Below, piece after piece: positions 8,479 through 17,313 of a DNA stretch of 64,000 bases. A model generated the notes under the pieces. The model was not told the origin of the DNA. It saw only the letters and a program-made list of their open reading frames with translations, and made no database searches. Each line of letters opens with the position of its first letter. Within the stretch, counting starts at the first letter, position 1. The stretch is from JAGNKE01 sp965230245 (GTDB lineage: Bacteria; Pseudomonadota; Alphaproteobacteria; Micavibrionales; Micavibrionaceae), in NCBI GenBank assembly GCA_965230245.1, contig OZ246000.1, positions 496,001 to 560,000 on the forward strand. The letters are read 5' to 3'. Both the position numbers and the translations under genes were made by a program.

Positions 8479-9267
8479 ATGAAAATTGTGACATGGAACG
8501 TAAATTCGATCAAGGCAAGGCTGGAGCACGTCAAGCGCTACCTCGGTGAAGCCAAACCCGACGTCCTGATGATTCAGGAACTCAAAACCGCCGAATTCCC
8601 GCTTCTGGAGTTTGAAGGCACAGGCTACAATATCGAATATGTCGGACAAAAAGCCTATAACGGCGTAGCCATCATGTCCAAACACGAAATCAACGTCATC
8701 AATACCGCTCTTCCCGGTGATAACAACGATGAACAGGCTCGCTTTATCGAAGCCGATATCGGCGGCATCCGCCTGATCAACATCTACCTGCCCAACGGCA
8801 ATCCGACTCCGGGCGAAAAATTCGATTACAAATTATCGTGGATGGAGCGCCTCAAACATCACCTATCCGCGCTGGTCGCAAATGACCATCCGTTTATTAT
8901 CGGCGGCGACTTTAATGTCATTCCCGAAGAACATGACTGCTACGACCCGAAGGTCTGGAAAGATGACGCACTGTTTCGTATCGAGACCCGCCACGCCTTC
9001 CAGTCATTGGAAAACCTTGGTCTCTATGACGCCTTCCGCATTTTCGATACGCGTAAACACCAATTCACCTTCTGGGATTACCAGCGCGGCGCATGGCAAC
9101 GCGATAACGGGATCAGAATTGATCACTTTCTTGTCTCACCGACCCTGACCGATAAACTGACCTCCTGCGTCATCAACAAAACCCCGCGCGGTTGGGACAA
9201 ACCCTCCGATCATACACCTGTCGAGCTAACCCTCGATATCGACCAAAAATCGGACAGGGCCGCATGA
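8479..9267 (+). CDS. xthA: Exodeoxyribonuclease III
   Basis: 262 residues, the usual length. AP endonuclease and 3'-5' exonuclease of base-excision repair. The family motifs appear in order: TWNVNSIKARL, IQELK (metal Glu), YNGVAIMSK, INIYLPNG, the GGDFNVIPEE metal/catalytic segment, RIDHFLVS and the C-terminal SDHTPVEL (catalytic Asp-His). The stop overlaps the start of the following lipoprotein (ATGA), so the two are coupled. Confidence 0.96.
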   Translation: MKIVTWNVNSIKARLEHVKRYLGEAKPDVLMIQELKTAEFPLLEFEGTGYNIEYVGQKAYNGVAIMSKHEINVINTALPGDNNDEQARFIEADIGGIRLINIYLPNGNPTPGEKFDYKLSWMERLKHHLSALVANDHPFIIGGDFNVIPEEHDCYDPKVWKDDALFRIETRHAFQSLENLGLYDAFRIFDTRKHQFTFWDYQRGAWQRDNGIRIDHFLVSPTLTDKLTSCVINKTPRGWDKPSDHTPVELTLDIDQKSDRAA

Positions 9268-9905
9268 TCAGAAGAAAGACACTCGCTTTTTTCATTGCCG
9301 TACTAACGCTCGCCTCGTGCAGCACAACCAACAAAACGCCCGAAACCTACTACGCGGAAAAGAAAATCACTCCGCCAAACGAAGACGCGTTTCCGTTCTG
9401 CTCGGAATACGGGTGCCAGACGGTGCGCTACCTGACATTCGATGAAAACGATTGGACAAAAATCGAAAACAGCTTCGGCCCTCCCACAACAAATGCACAG
9501 CAGGAACGCGAAAACATCCGCCAAGCCATCGGCACGTTCGAGCAAATCATCGGCCCGCGCACCAACACCCAGAATGACCGTTACGGCACGTTCATGAAAA
9601 TCGGTGAAGGACAACTCGACTGTGTGGATGAAAGCACGAACACAACGACGTACTTAAAGCTGCTCGAACAACGCGGTCTCCTGAAACACCACAAGATTGA
9701 AAAACCGGACGTTCGCATCCCCATAATTCATTCAGGCCGCTGGCCGCATCAGGCCGCCGCCATTACCGACAAAACGACAGGAAAAACATACATCGTTGAT
9801 TCATGGTTCCACGATAACGGTCACCCCGCAGAAGTCCTGCCCCTCGAAACCTGGAAAGACGGATGGAAACCTGAGGAACACTTGAGAAACACTAGTGATT
9901 TATGA
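9264..9905 (+). CDS. Lipoprotein with a possible Cys-His-Asp hydrolase core
   Basis: 213 residues. The signal peptide has the lipobox LASC with Cys19, so it is probably a membrane-anchored lipoprotein. I do not recognise a named family. Three polar residues are placed as in papain- or transglutaminase-like folds: Cys120 (GQLDCVDES), His162 (WPHQAA, start of a beta strand) and Asp179 (YIVDSW). This is inference from spacing and local context only. The start is fixed by the ATGA overlap with xthA; a longer open frame inside xthA is ignored. Confidence 0.8.
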   Translation: MIRRKTLAFFIAVLTLASCSTTNKTPETYYAEKKITPPNEDAFPFCSEYGCQTVRYLTFDENDWTKIENSFGPPTTNAQQERENIRQAIGTFEQIIGPRTNTQNDRYGTFMKIGEGQLDCVDESTNTTTYLKLLEQRGLLKHHKIEKPDVRIPIIHSGRWPHQAAAITDKTTGKTYIVDSWFHDNGHPAEVLPLETWKDGWKPEEHLRNTSDL

Positions 9906-9972
9906 TTTCAATAATGATAGAATCCCGATGTTAAAGTATTCTCTTTCATTCTTTCAAGCGGTCCCGCGAAAC

Positions 9973-10908
9973 ATGACAAAAAACAAGTTAAGTTCTACCA
10001 AGGCACTGAAATTCTGTGCTTTCGCCCTCCTTGCAACCGGATTTGTAACAACAACAGGCTGTACCTCACGCCCGTTGGCAAAGACCGAAATTGCCAAGCG
10101 GATAGCCTCCCCCGCATGGATGCTAAAGCGAGAAATTCCTGCTTCGCCGTTCCTGCTGACAGCCTATGAAAGAATTCATGAGTATAAATCAGACGCAAAC
10201 CTATACATCGGCGGCAACGGCGACACACCTCTTAACCCGGTGGCGTTGCATCTTGCATCAAAAGATAATGCAAAGAACGTGATCTACATCGCCCGCCCAT
10301 GCCAGTACAGCGGCATGTTGGACGAAAGCGCCGACTGTAATTACACAGGCGACAACCAATACAATGCGGAAGTAATCGAAGCGTATAACATCGCTCTGGA
10401 TGAAATTTCCGCCCGCTATCATGTGCGCAGCTTCAACCTGATCGGCTACGACGGAGGTGCCGTTATCGCCGCAAACCTCGGTGCAACACGTAATGATATC
10501 GCAAGCATCAGAACGGTCGCAGGCATCATGGATACCGATGCAATGGACGGCCTAAATCCTGAAAAACCGGCGACATACACACCGCAAAACCCATCTCTGA
10601 TTGCATCCGAAATCACGGAAATCCCTCAATACCATTTCATCGGCGGACAGGATAAGGTTGTGCCGCCATCCGTGCTACACAGCTATCTTCAATCGGTTCC
10701 ACCAACACGATGCATCCAGTACGAAATGATTCAGGAAAACGAGCACTCGGAAGGTTGGGTTCAAAAATGGCCTGAGCTTCTCGAACGCCCCGTCACATGT
10801 TATCACGGCAAAGCGAATACCTTTAATGTGCTTGACATGATGCCGCGTGAAGACCGCCCTGCCATTCCCGCACATCCTGTTATGGGCGAAAAACCAGTAA
10901 AGCCTTAA
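9973..10908 (+). CDS. Alpha/beta-hydrolase-like lipoprotein with an Asp at the nucleophile elbow
   Basis: 311 residues. The ATG at 9973 gives a signal peptide ending in a lipobox-like TTGC; two in-frame starts upstream (9895 GTG, 9928 ATG) would add unneeded residues. The body looks like an alpha/beta hydrolase: a strand FNLIGYDGGAVIAANL (about 155-170), then FIGGQDKVVPP for the acid loop and NEHSEGW for the histidine. The elbow reads G-Y-D-G-G, with Asp where serine hydrolases have Ser. Asp nucleophiles occur in haloalkane dehalogenase and epoxide hydrolase relatives; a non-catalytic role is also possible. Confidence 0.75.
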   Translation: MTKNKLSSTKALKFCAFALLATGFVTTTGCTSRPLAKTEIAKRIASPAWMLKREIPASPFLLTAYERIHEYKSDANLYIGGNGDTPLNPVALHLASKDNAKNVIYIARPCQYSGMLDESADCNYTGDNQYNAEVIEAYNIALDEISARYHVRSFNLIGYDGGAVIAANLGATRNDIASIRTVAGIMDTDAMDGLNPEKPATYTPQNPSLIASEITEIPQYHFIGGQDKVVPPSVLHSYLQSVPPTRCIQYEMIQENEHSEGWVQKWPELLERPVTCYHGKANTFNVLDMMPREDRPAIPAHPVMGEKPVKP

Positions 10909-10987
10909 AGAATAGAGGCTCCAAAACGTTTCTAGCTTGAGTTTTTGACCGTTTATCGTCTATTCTACGGTCATAAGGGGTATAATA

Positions 10988-12472
10988 ATGGTAAAAAGAA
11001 GCGTTTTCACGACATTTGCTTTCCTGATTGCAGCACACATGCTTGTCTCATGCGGTGATTCCGGTAGTGCGTCTGACGAAGAAATGATCTGGAAACTGGA
11101 TGGACTTGACCAAGTGAGCTACCGGATAAACGTGTCCGGACAGGAACTTGTCGATTTATACAGTCTGGCGCCGGGTTTAGCCGATGATGAAGACTTTACG
11201 GGGGGTATTAAAGAAGATGAAAACAGTCAAAGTGAAGACGCTTATTTAAAAAGCCCGAAAGTTAAAATGACAGTAAAAGGTAATACCTATGCTGTTTTGA
11301 ATAAAAGAAATCCCTCAAGATATAGATTAGAGCATGTTTCAGGGCTGTTAAGATACAGATCAGAATTAGACACCCTGATCATGGACAAAGAAGCGCAAAA
11401 AAAAGCCGACGACTTGTTTAAAGCGGCAAACGGACTTACGCTGAATGACTATGATATGAATGAAAATGGTGAAGTTCAGCCGGCAGCCGGAAACCATTTC
11501 CGTTATATGAACTTTGCTTTTAGACTTCCACCCGACCAAATATTTCTGAACAATAGCGCCGCGCTGGAATATGACGTCTTGGACAAGGACGGTGCGGAAA
11601 CATGTATATCGATTCCTTCAACCGAGAACTTTGTACGTAAAGTAGAATCAAGCGTAAAACTGGACAAGCTAAAACAAAGTGAAAGCGGCGATATTATAGC
11701 TGAAATGTCTTATAAGGTTTCAGAACGGATTTCCAACAGCGCCTATGAAAACCCTGGAGCGGACTCTTTCTTTCTAAATACTTTTACGCGTGCAAACGAA
11801 AACTTCAGGCTAAGATTTGGTGTACGCTTTGATGAATCACAAAGAGCATCAAAAGACGAACGACAAATTATTTTCCACTGTAAATACGCCGGAAAACATG
11901 TCTTCAATATCACACGTGGCTGGATACTGCGTGTTGACGGATTGTTTTCAGTATCCGCATACCGCAAGATCGAACCGGATTCTTCCAGAGAACTTGCACG
12001 ATACAAATTCAGCGTCGTACCAATCCCTAACGAGGATGTAGCAAGAAAAACAAAATCAGATTATCTGAAAGATATTGATAACATTGTAAAAATGGAACCC
12101 AGAGAAGATGGCATTCTAAATTTAGGATCCTTGCTGCCTTCTTTGAACAATAAGGGCTCTTTGGAATCTGGACAGCAGAAAACAAATATGACAGCAGCTC
12201 AAGCCTCTAAAGAGGAGAGTGAAAGTCAAAGCCTGCCGATTAAAGTCACAGTGAATGAGAGTACTCCAAATCAAACATCTGATATAGAAGAAACAAAACC
12301 TTACGACAACTGGCGCCAACTTCAAAACAACAGCCTTTACGAGAAACCGGATAGTAAAACCGAAGTGAAAAGCTGTAGTGCGTGTCCTGAAAAACCCGAA
12401 AAAAGACGCGAATTGGTTCAGGAACGATGGTACCGCATAAAATGCGAAAGAACCTGTGAACAGACTGAATAA
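10988..12472 (+). CDS. Large unrecognised lipoprotein
   Basis: 494 residues. The signal peptide ends in the lipobox LVSC (Cys near residue 22). The rest is hydrophilic, with no transmembrane segment. The last 140 residues are rich in Ser, Glu, Lys and Gln and probably disordered, ending in a cysteine cluster (SCSACPEKP, then KCERTCEQ). No domain is recognised. It is preceded by AAGGGG at a suitable distance from the ATG. Its codons are more AT-rich than those of xthA upstream. Confidence 0.75.
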   Translation: MVKRSVFTTFAFLIAAHMLVSCGDSGSASDEEMIWKLDGLDQVSYRINVSGQELVDLYSLAPGLADDEDFTGGIKEDENSQSEDAYLKSPKVKMTVKGNTYAVLNKRNPSRYRLEHVSGLLRYRSELDTLIMDKEAQKKADDLFKAANGLTLNDYDMNENGEVQPAAGNHFRYMNFAFRLPPDQIFLNNSAALEYDVLDKDGAETCISIPSTENFVRKVESSVKLDKLKQSESGDIIAEMSYKVSERISNSAYENPGADSFFLNTFTRANENFRLRFGVRFDESQRASKDERQIIFHCKYAGKHVFNITRGWILRVDGLFSVSAYRKIEPDSSRELARYKFSVVPIPNEDVARKTKSDYLKDIDNIVKMEPREDGILNLGSLLPSLNNKGSLESGQQKTNMTAAQASKEESESQSLPIKVTVNESTPNQTSDIEETKPYDNWRQLQNNSLYEKPDSKTEVKSCSACPEKPEKRRELVQERWYRIKCERTCEQTE

Positions 12473-12574
12473 GGTTTGTCCTAAGCAAGCGCTATATATA
12501 AGCTGAAATAATAAATTTGCCCGTAACGCGGCTTTTCCATTAAGCTACTTATACGTAATTTAATGCTGGTGGAT

Positions 12575-12877
12575 ATGAAACAACTACTCACTCTTGCCGT
12601 TGCTTTTTTTCTGTTGCCTGACCTAACGATGCCGGCATGGGCAGCCTCGCGGCAAAACGAAGTCCCTGATACCGCGGTTGACGAATACCTTTCGGATGAC
12701 CTTAAACAATATCCGGACGAACTTTATATCCCGAACCCCGAAGAACTCGAACAATTCAAACAAACCCCGTTGTATAAATTTTTCGACGGCATGATGGACG
12801 CGGATGAGCCGGAAGGCGGCGGAAGCCCGGGCGGCGGAGGCTGCGGCATTAATAAACGTTTGTTCGAGAACGTCTGA
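12575..12877 (+). CDS. Small secreted protein with a glycine-rich tail
   Basis: 100 residues from the ATG at 12575, which follows GGTGG; an ATG four codons upstream has no ribosome site. A clear signal peptide ends in MPAWA, with cleavage after AWA. The mature part is acidic, about 80 residues, and ends in a GGGSPGGGGCG stretch with the only cysteine. No family is recognised. It is convergent with the racemase gene, 18 bases away. Confidence 0.65.
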   Translation: MKQLLTLAVAFFLLPDLTMPAWAASRQNEVPDTAVDEYLSDDLKQYPDELYIPNPEELEQFKQTPLYKFFDGMMDADEPEGGGSPGGGGCGINKRLFENV

Positions 12878-12895
12878 TATAAAGCCGCCCCTACC

Positions 12896-13615
12896 CTAGT
12901 ATACCGTGCCGCGTTTGATTGCATCCGAAAGAATAAACTTCACCGCCTCCTCGCACTGCACATGGATCGGATTGAGGATCGGAATATCCGTGACCTCTTC
13001 ATCAATGACCAGCGGCAACTCGGTACACCCCAGAACCAAACCATCGTAACCTTTATAGCGATCAAGCATGTCTTTAAAACGCCCACGGAATGACGGATCG
13101 TTCTTACCAGCAGAAATCAACGATTGCATATCTTGTATTTCCTGACGATCCGCTTCATTGGGCGTATCCACTTCCAGACCAAAGAACCTGAGCCGATCCG
13201 CAAAAAAACCGTCTTCCATCGTGAATTTCGTCCCCAGCAACAAAAGCTTGCTGCATTCTCTCGCCTGCGCAGCACGCGCCGTGGCCACAACCAAATGTAT
13301 AACTTGCGCCTGCAGCGGGATGCTCGACCCATCCTGCGTCAGCATATCGTATCCCTTATGCAGTGTATTATTGCAAATAAGGATGCAATCCGGCCCCATA
13401 TCATCCAGCAACCTTAACTCTTCGCCCAAAAGCTCGGGAATCTTATCCCAACCGTCCGGATAGCGCGATTTAATCTCGTGATAATCAATGCTGTACAAAA
13501 TAATGCGTGCGCTATGATGCCCACCCATCTTCTCATTGATGAGCTTGTTCAAATAATTGTAATAGAGCGGTGTGGACGGCCAACTGGTTCCGCCGAGCAA
13601 TCCGATAATTTTCAT
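12896..13615 (-). CDS. Aspartate/glutamate racemase family protein
   Basis: 239 residues. PLP-independent racemase fold with two catalytic cysteines: ICNNTLHK (near residue 82) and LGCTELPLV (near 195). The N-terminus MKIIGLLGGTSWPST is typical of the aspartate racemase (YgeA-like) branch rather than MurI. The substrate could be Asp, Glu or another amino acid, and family members with altered specificity are common. It is alone on this strand, with its promoter in the gap shared with the SPFH gene. Confidence 0.88.
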   Translation of the reverse strand: MKIIGLLGGTSWPSTPLYYNYLNKLINEKMGGHHSARIILYSIDYHEIKSRYPDGWDKIPELLGEELRLLDDMGPDCILICNNTLHKGYDMLTQDGSSIPLQAQVIHLVVATARAAQARECSKLLLLGTKFTMEDGFFADRLRFFGLEVDTPNEADRQEIQDMQSLISAGKNDPSFRGRFKDMLDRYKGYDGLVLGCTELPLVIDEEVTDIPILNPIHVQCEEAVKFILSDAIKRGTVY

Positions 13616-13711
13616 ATTTCGATCATCCTGACTCTTAAGAAGCGTATAAACTTTTACGCATTCTAACCCGTATCACAAGAAGCAAAGCCCCATTTTCCTG
13701 AGTTTTTGACC

Positions 13712-13745
13712 AAAAGCACAACAGGTTTAAACATTTTGTGCTTTT
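13712..13745. repeat. Inverted repeat between racemase and SPFH genes
   Basis: AAAAGCACAA and TTGTGCTTTT, 10 perfectly paired bases, flank a 14-base spacer that itself contains the palindrome GTTTAAAC. It lies in the divergent promoter region, so an operator for one or both genes is more likely than a terminator. No regulator can be named. Confidence 0.45.
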
Positions 13746-13831
13746 AAGCATACGATTTCGATTGCACAGATATACATAATATAATATTATAGTATGCATA
13801 AATATATAAACTTATGTTATGGAGAGATTTA

Positions 13832-14737
13832 ATGGAATTTGTAATAATGTCGTCTACGATCGGGTTTTTGATTTTCTTATACCTGTTGACGATGCTTTAT
13901 ATGGTGCGCCAACGACACGAGGCTTTAATCACCTCTTTCGGTAAGCACACCTTCACACAGCACAAACCGGGCTTGAAAGTAAAATGGCCTTGGCCGTTCA
14001 ACGTGGTAGAGGCCAGCGTCCCCACATCGTTGCAACAAATAACCGAACGCTTGGAAACGAAGACGAAAGACGACCTGTTTGTCAGTCTTCCGATCACAAT
14101 CCAGTTCGAGATTATTGATACGGCAAGGTTTTACTTTGATAACCAGGAACCCTTGGAACAAATCCGTAAGCTGGTCAGTGCCGAGGTCCGTAAATACACC
14201 TCAGGTAAGGAATTTCAGGACCTCTATTACGAGCGCGAAGAAATTTCCGAAGGCGTGATCAAGGCCGTGATGGTTCACATCGATGACTATGGTGTCACAT
14301 TGCGCCGTATCATTATCGACGAGCCTGTTGCACCGGCAAGTGTCGAACAAGCTTTTAATCAGGTTCGTGCCAGTGAGCGTTTAAAAGACGCCGCGAAAAA
14401 CGAAGCCGCCGCGGATTACATCCGTCGTGTTAAGGCCGCCGAAGCGGATAAGGAAAGAAACATCCTGATCGGTGAAGGTGTCGCCGGCTTCCGTAAAAAA
14501 ATCGCCGAAGGCTATGCCGAACTGCGCAACCTCATGGTCGCACAAGGACTTGATCATACCGAAGCTGACCGCTTCATGCGTGATGCGATGCACCTCGACA
14601 CCCTGCGTGACATTGGTGACAAAGGGAACATGGTCATCGTGACCGAGGCCGGAAGCGACCACGACAAGCTGAAAGATCTTGTGAAATACGACAAGCTGCT
14701 GGAAAACGTAAAAGACAAAAACGTGCCTCAGCACTAA
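13832..14737 (+). CDS. SPFH/band 7 domain membrane protein
   Basis: 301 residues. An N-terminal transmembrane helix (about 6-28) is followed by an SPFH domain (about 30-200): RQRHEALITSFGKHT, then VRKYTSGKEFQDLYYEREE and VTLRRIIIDEPVAP. A charged coiled-coil segment (about 185-225) is rich in Ala, Glu and Arg. Such proteins form membrane-associated rings that organise proteases or lipid domains. I chose the ATG at 13832 because GGAGAG lies just upstream; an in-frame ATG at 13814 does not have this. No NfeD or HflC partner is adjacent. Confidence 0.88.
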   Translation: MEFVIMSSTIGFLIFLYLLTMLYMVRQRHEALITSFGKHTFTQHKPGLKVKWPWPFNVVEASVPTSLQQITERLETKTKDDLFVSLPITIQFEIIDTARFYFDNQEPLEQIRKLVSAEVRKYTSGKEFQDLYYEREEISEGVIKAVMVHIDDYGVTLRRIIIDEPVAPASVEQAFNQVRASERLKDAAKNEAAADYIRRVKAAEADKERNILIGEGVAGFRKKIAEGYAELRNLMVAQGLDHTEADRFMRDAMHLDTLRDIGDKGNMVIVTEAGSDHDKLKDLVKYDKLLENVKDKNVPQH

Positions 14738-14752
14738 ATCTAACCCACCCAA

Positions 14753-14781
14753 GAGAAGGGCGTCCCCACTCCGCCCTTCTC
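14753..14781 (+). terminator. Strong hairpin after the SPFH gene
   Basis: GAGAAGGGCG pairs perfectly with CGCCCTTCTC around a 9-base loop, 15 bases after the stop. There is no T-run after it, so it may stabilise the mRNA end or act with Rho rather than as an intrinsic terminator. Confidence 0.5.
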
Positions 14782-14803
14782 AGTTGAATATTGTGAGTAA
14801 AAT

Positions 14804-15313
14804 ATGAAAAAAGAAGTTTTTATTTATATCATTATTATCGCGGCCCTAACCCTACAGGTTGTTTATTACTTACCGTTGTTGCCTGAAAACATGGCCACAC
14901 GGTTTGATATTAACGGCGTTCCGAATAGCTGGATGAGTAAAGAGTTTTTCTTTATTTTCGAATTTGCTTTATTTGCAATTATTTTTGGCGGTATCTGGGC
15001 ATCCGTAGCGTTTATGCACAAATTCCCCAAAAGTACAAACATCCCAAATAAGCAATATTGGTTGTCTGAAGACAAAATCAACGAAACAAGAGCGTTTTTC
15101 CAAAAAATGATGCATTATTTTTGTGTGGCAACATCAATATTCATATTTTTGATCATGCAAATCGTCATCATGGAAAACCTTCAGGGCGAAGCACCCGCTG
15201 AAGTAACATTGAATAACGCATTATTGCTTCCGAGCATCATTGCATATGTCGTATATGTCCTGATATGGAGCATAAAATTATTTCTGAAATTTCACCGCGT
15301 TCCGCAGCAATAG
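14804..15313 (+). CDS. DUF1648-domain membrane protein
   Basis: 169 residues with four transmembrane segments (about 5-22, 45-68, 103-125 and 140-158). The first external loop has the DUF1648 pattern: LPENMATRFDINGVPNSW, where N-x-x-G-x-P-x-x-W is the conserved part. In Bacillus SdpI this domain belongs to an immunity and signalling protein; for most members the function is unknown. The gene is more AT-rich than the SPFH gene and converges with the hydrolase gene 2 bases downstream. Confidence 0.8.
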   Translation: MKKEVFIYIIIIAALTLQVVYYLPLLPENMATRFDINGVPNSWMSKEFFFIFEFALFAIIFGGIWASVAFMHKFPKSTNIPNKQYWLSEDKINETRAFFQKMMHYFCVATSIFIFLIMQIVIMENLQGEAPAEVTLNNALLLPSIIAYVVYVLIWSIKLFLKFHRVPQQ

Positions 15314-15315
15314 AA

Positions 15316-16107
15316 TTACCTTTGCGAGAACAGCCATTTCCACAGGCTGTTCCCCTCGCTCCCGAAAACGGGACAATAATGCCCCATATCAGGGTACTCG
15401 GTATAATAAACACGTCCGCCTTTGGCCTTTACCGCATCAAAAACATTCCGCCCGTAATATGGAGGAATAACCGTATCTTTCGCACCGTTAATAATCCAGA
15501 TCGGACGCTTTCCCAAATGACCAAGGCTTTCCTCCGTCCAATCCCAAGCCCCTGCAATCGCAATACCGGCTCTGAACGTTTCCGGATGCTGCGCCATCGC
15601 ACCGAAAACACCGCTTCCCCCGTCCGAACATCCGATCACATAGACCCTGTCCGGATCAATCGGTAGTTTTTCTTTCAATTTTTCAACCAAAGCAGCAACG
15701 TGCTTTATAACGGCTTTCGGATGATCTCCCCCGATATCCGCCCAGTATTTGTGCCACGGCACAGTAGGAATAAGAATAAAGCTTGGATATCGGCTTTGGT
15801 TTTCACGCCGTGATAAATATTGCGCGACATAAGCCTTGCCTGTTCCGCCATGCAAAGTCACCACAAGCGGCCATCTCCCGCTTCTCGTCTTCACATCAGG
15901 CATATAAAGAAAATATGTCCCCGCATCAGGGTCATCGAATTGACTGAAAAGATGCTGCTGGTCTTCCGCAGGCGATTCAAAACGAGGAGCATCGTCATAG
16001 TAATGCTTCTCAAATAAGGAAAACAGTGAAGGATTATTGACAAACAAAACGCCAAGTGCCGCCACAACACAAAAAAACCCGATAATGACAACAACGTCCC
16101 TGTTCAT
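15316..16107 (-). CDS. Membrane-anchored or exported alpha/beta hydrolase
   Basis: 263 residues. A hydrophobic N-terminal helix (about 4-24) acts as signal or anchor. The hydrolase core has LHGGTGKAY (oxyanion loop), IGCSDGGSG (Ser nucleophile, GxSxG), NGAKDTVIPP (Asp) and MGHYCP (His), as in the PHB-depolymerase/dienelactone hydrolase group. The substrate is unknown; small esters or polyester oligomers are reasonable. The ATG at 16107 is chosen over an in-frame TTG at 16140. Confidence 0.82.
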   Translation of the reverse strand: MNRDVVVIIGFFCVVAALGVLFVNNPSLFSLFEKHYYDDAPRFESPAEDQQHLFSQFDDPDAGTYFLYMPDVKTRSGRWPLVVTLHGGTGKAYVAQYLSRRENQSRYPSFILIPTVPWHKYWADIGGDHPKAVIKHVAALVEKLKEKLPIDPDRVYVIGCSDGGSGVFGAMAQHPETFRAGIAIAGAWDWTEESLGHLGKRPIWIINGAKDTVIPPYYGRNVFDAVKAKGGRVYYTEYPDMGHYCPVFGSEGNSLWKWLFSQR

Positions 16108-16138
16108 AAAAAACACTAACAAAGCATAACAACAAGTC

Positions 16139-16165
16139 AAAAAAAATCGCCCTTCAATTGGGCGA
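16139..16165 (-). terminator. Rho-independent terminator of the 16190-16579 gene
   Basis: On the minus strand TCGCCC, a 7-base loop and GGGCGA are followed by eight T residues, a textbook intrinsic terminator 24 bases after the stop. Confidence 0.85.
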
Positions 16166-16189
16166 CTTTAAAATAAGACATCCATAAAA

Positions 16190-16579
16190 CTACATATCAA
16201 ATGCACTTGTTTCTGATACGACCTCTGTGCCGGGCAACTCAAAAATTCGGCGCTCAAATGCCTGCCCCAGCTTATCGTTCTGCTCCGATGCCTTACCAGC
16301 AATACGCGCTGCAACATCTCGCACATCAGGCAAATTCTGTCCGCTGATCTCAAACTCCGTACCGGACTGCAGACTACTGCATCCTTGAAAACCACGGAAC
16401 ATCTCGGCGTATGGCACAACATCTATATGCGAATATGCTTGAGCATCAAATTTTACATGAATAGTGCCATGCTCCGTCTCATGAGCATCACATCCGACTT
16501 GCCTCAGAATACCCAAAGAGTGATGTGGCGAAGTAACCTCGGCACCACTTGCCAAATTAAATCGCATTCCGCTTCCCAT
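16190..16579 (-). CDS. Unrecognised 129-residue protein
   Basis: The ATG at 16579 is preceded by AGGAGG at ideal spacing, so the longer open frame starting at 16732 is rejected. The product is soluble, without signal peptide, with two cysteines (about 28 and 66) and a HETEHGTIHVKFD segment that resembles a His-rich beta hairpin. The C-terminal half looks helical. No family is recognised. It ends in its own strong terminator. Confidence 0.65.
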   Translation of the reverse strand: MGSGMRFNLASGAEVTSPHHSLGILRQVGCDAHETEHGTIHVKFDAQAYSHIDVVPYAEMFRGFQGCSSLQSGTEFEISGQNLPDVRDVAARIAGKASEQNDKLGQAFERRIFELPGTEVVSETSAFDM

Positions 16580-16771
16580 CAATATCCTCCTATACGCAAA
16601 AAAACAGGTGCAACTGCTGCCGGATTTACTAACAAATAACTTCAAGTGAGTCAGCAAATATTTTGATTTAAAATAGTTAAAAATACTTAAATTAAACCAA
16701 ACAACGAATAACCACACAAAATCACCCGACATGCGGGCAAAAGTAAAAAACAGTAAACGTGCGAGAATTAT

Positions 16772-17230
16772 CTAAAGTTTCATTGTAACAGAAACTACAG
16801 GCTCATCCGGTGCCGACGGATCAGCCTCCCCAGAACCAAGATTTGATAAGATATAACAATCACCAATCAAAAACTCGTTATCATGGACCATTCTTTCGTG
16901 GTTTTCCTGAACAAACTCGCCCAGATCACCATGGTCAAACCCTTGAAAATCATCCTTGAAACCACCCCTGATGGAACTACCTGAATATTCCCCATCAAAA
17001 AGCGTAACAACCCCCGATGAGAACGCAACACGCCCGTCCACATCCACACTCCTTATATCCAGACAAGGATCAGCAAGATAAACAGGCGTACCGTTTATCG
17101 TCCCGACAAGATGATGATCTCCCTCCGGCATTAAATCTTGATCCACATCAAGATATTCATAAGCCGCAGATCCCGGTGGTTTGTCGAGATGAGATTCTGA
17201 TAAATCCAGTAAAATAGCCCGTTCCGCCAT
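16772..17230 (-). CDS. Unrecognised acidic 152-residue protein
   Basis: A soluble, strongly acidic protein without signal peptide. Short strands separated by Asp/Gly-rich turns (DVDGRVAF, FDGEYSG, GFDHGDLG) suggest a compact beta fold. There is a single cysteine pair (PCLD and GDCY). No family is recognised. It lies between the unknown protein at 16190 and the malate dehydrogenase, all on the minus strand, with 83 bases to the mdh stop. A copy of the element TATGTAAATT lies about 30 bases before its start. Confidence 0.6.
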   Translation of the reverse strand: MAERAILLDLSESHLDKPPGSAAYEYLDVDQDLMPEGDHHLVGTINGTPVYLADPCLDIRSVDVDGRVAFSSGVVTLFDGEYSGSSIRGGFKDDFQGFDHGDLGEFVQENHERMVHDNEFLIGDCYILSNLGSGEADPSAPDEPVVSVTMKL

Positions 17231-17256
17231 ACTAACCCTTAAACACTATTATTATT

Positions 17257-17266
17257 TATGTAAATT
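17257..17266 (+). promoter_or_regulatory. TATGTAAATT, shorter copy of a recurring element
   Basis: This copy lacks one A compared with the 11-bp version at 18386, 35449 and 53898. It lies upstream of the minus-strand gene at 16772. The meaning is unproven. Confidence 0.2.
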
Positions 17267-17313
17267 TTATAGCTCGACCATGTCGATTGTCAAAAGAATT
17301 AAAGAAAAACGCG

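Noticed and set aside
16580..16732. N-terminal extension of the 16190 gene
   Set aside because: The AGGAGG directly before 16579 decides the start; the extra codons have no coding character.
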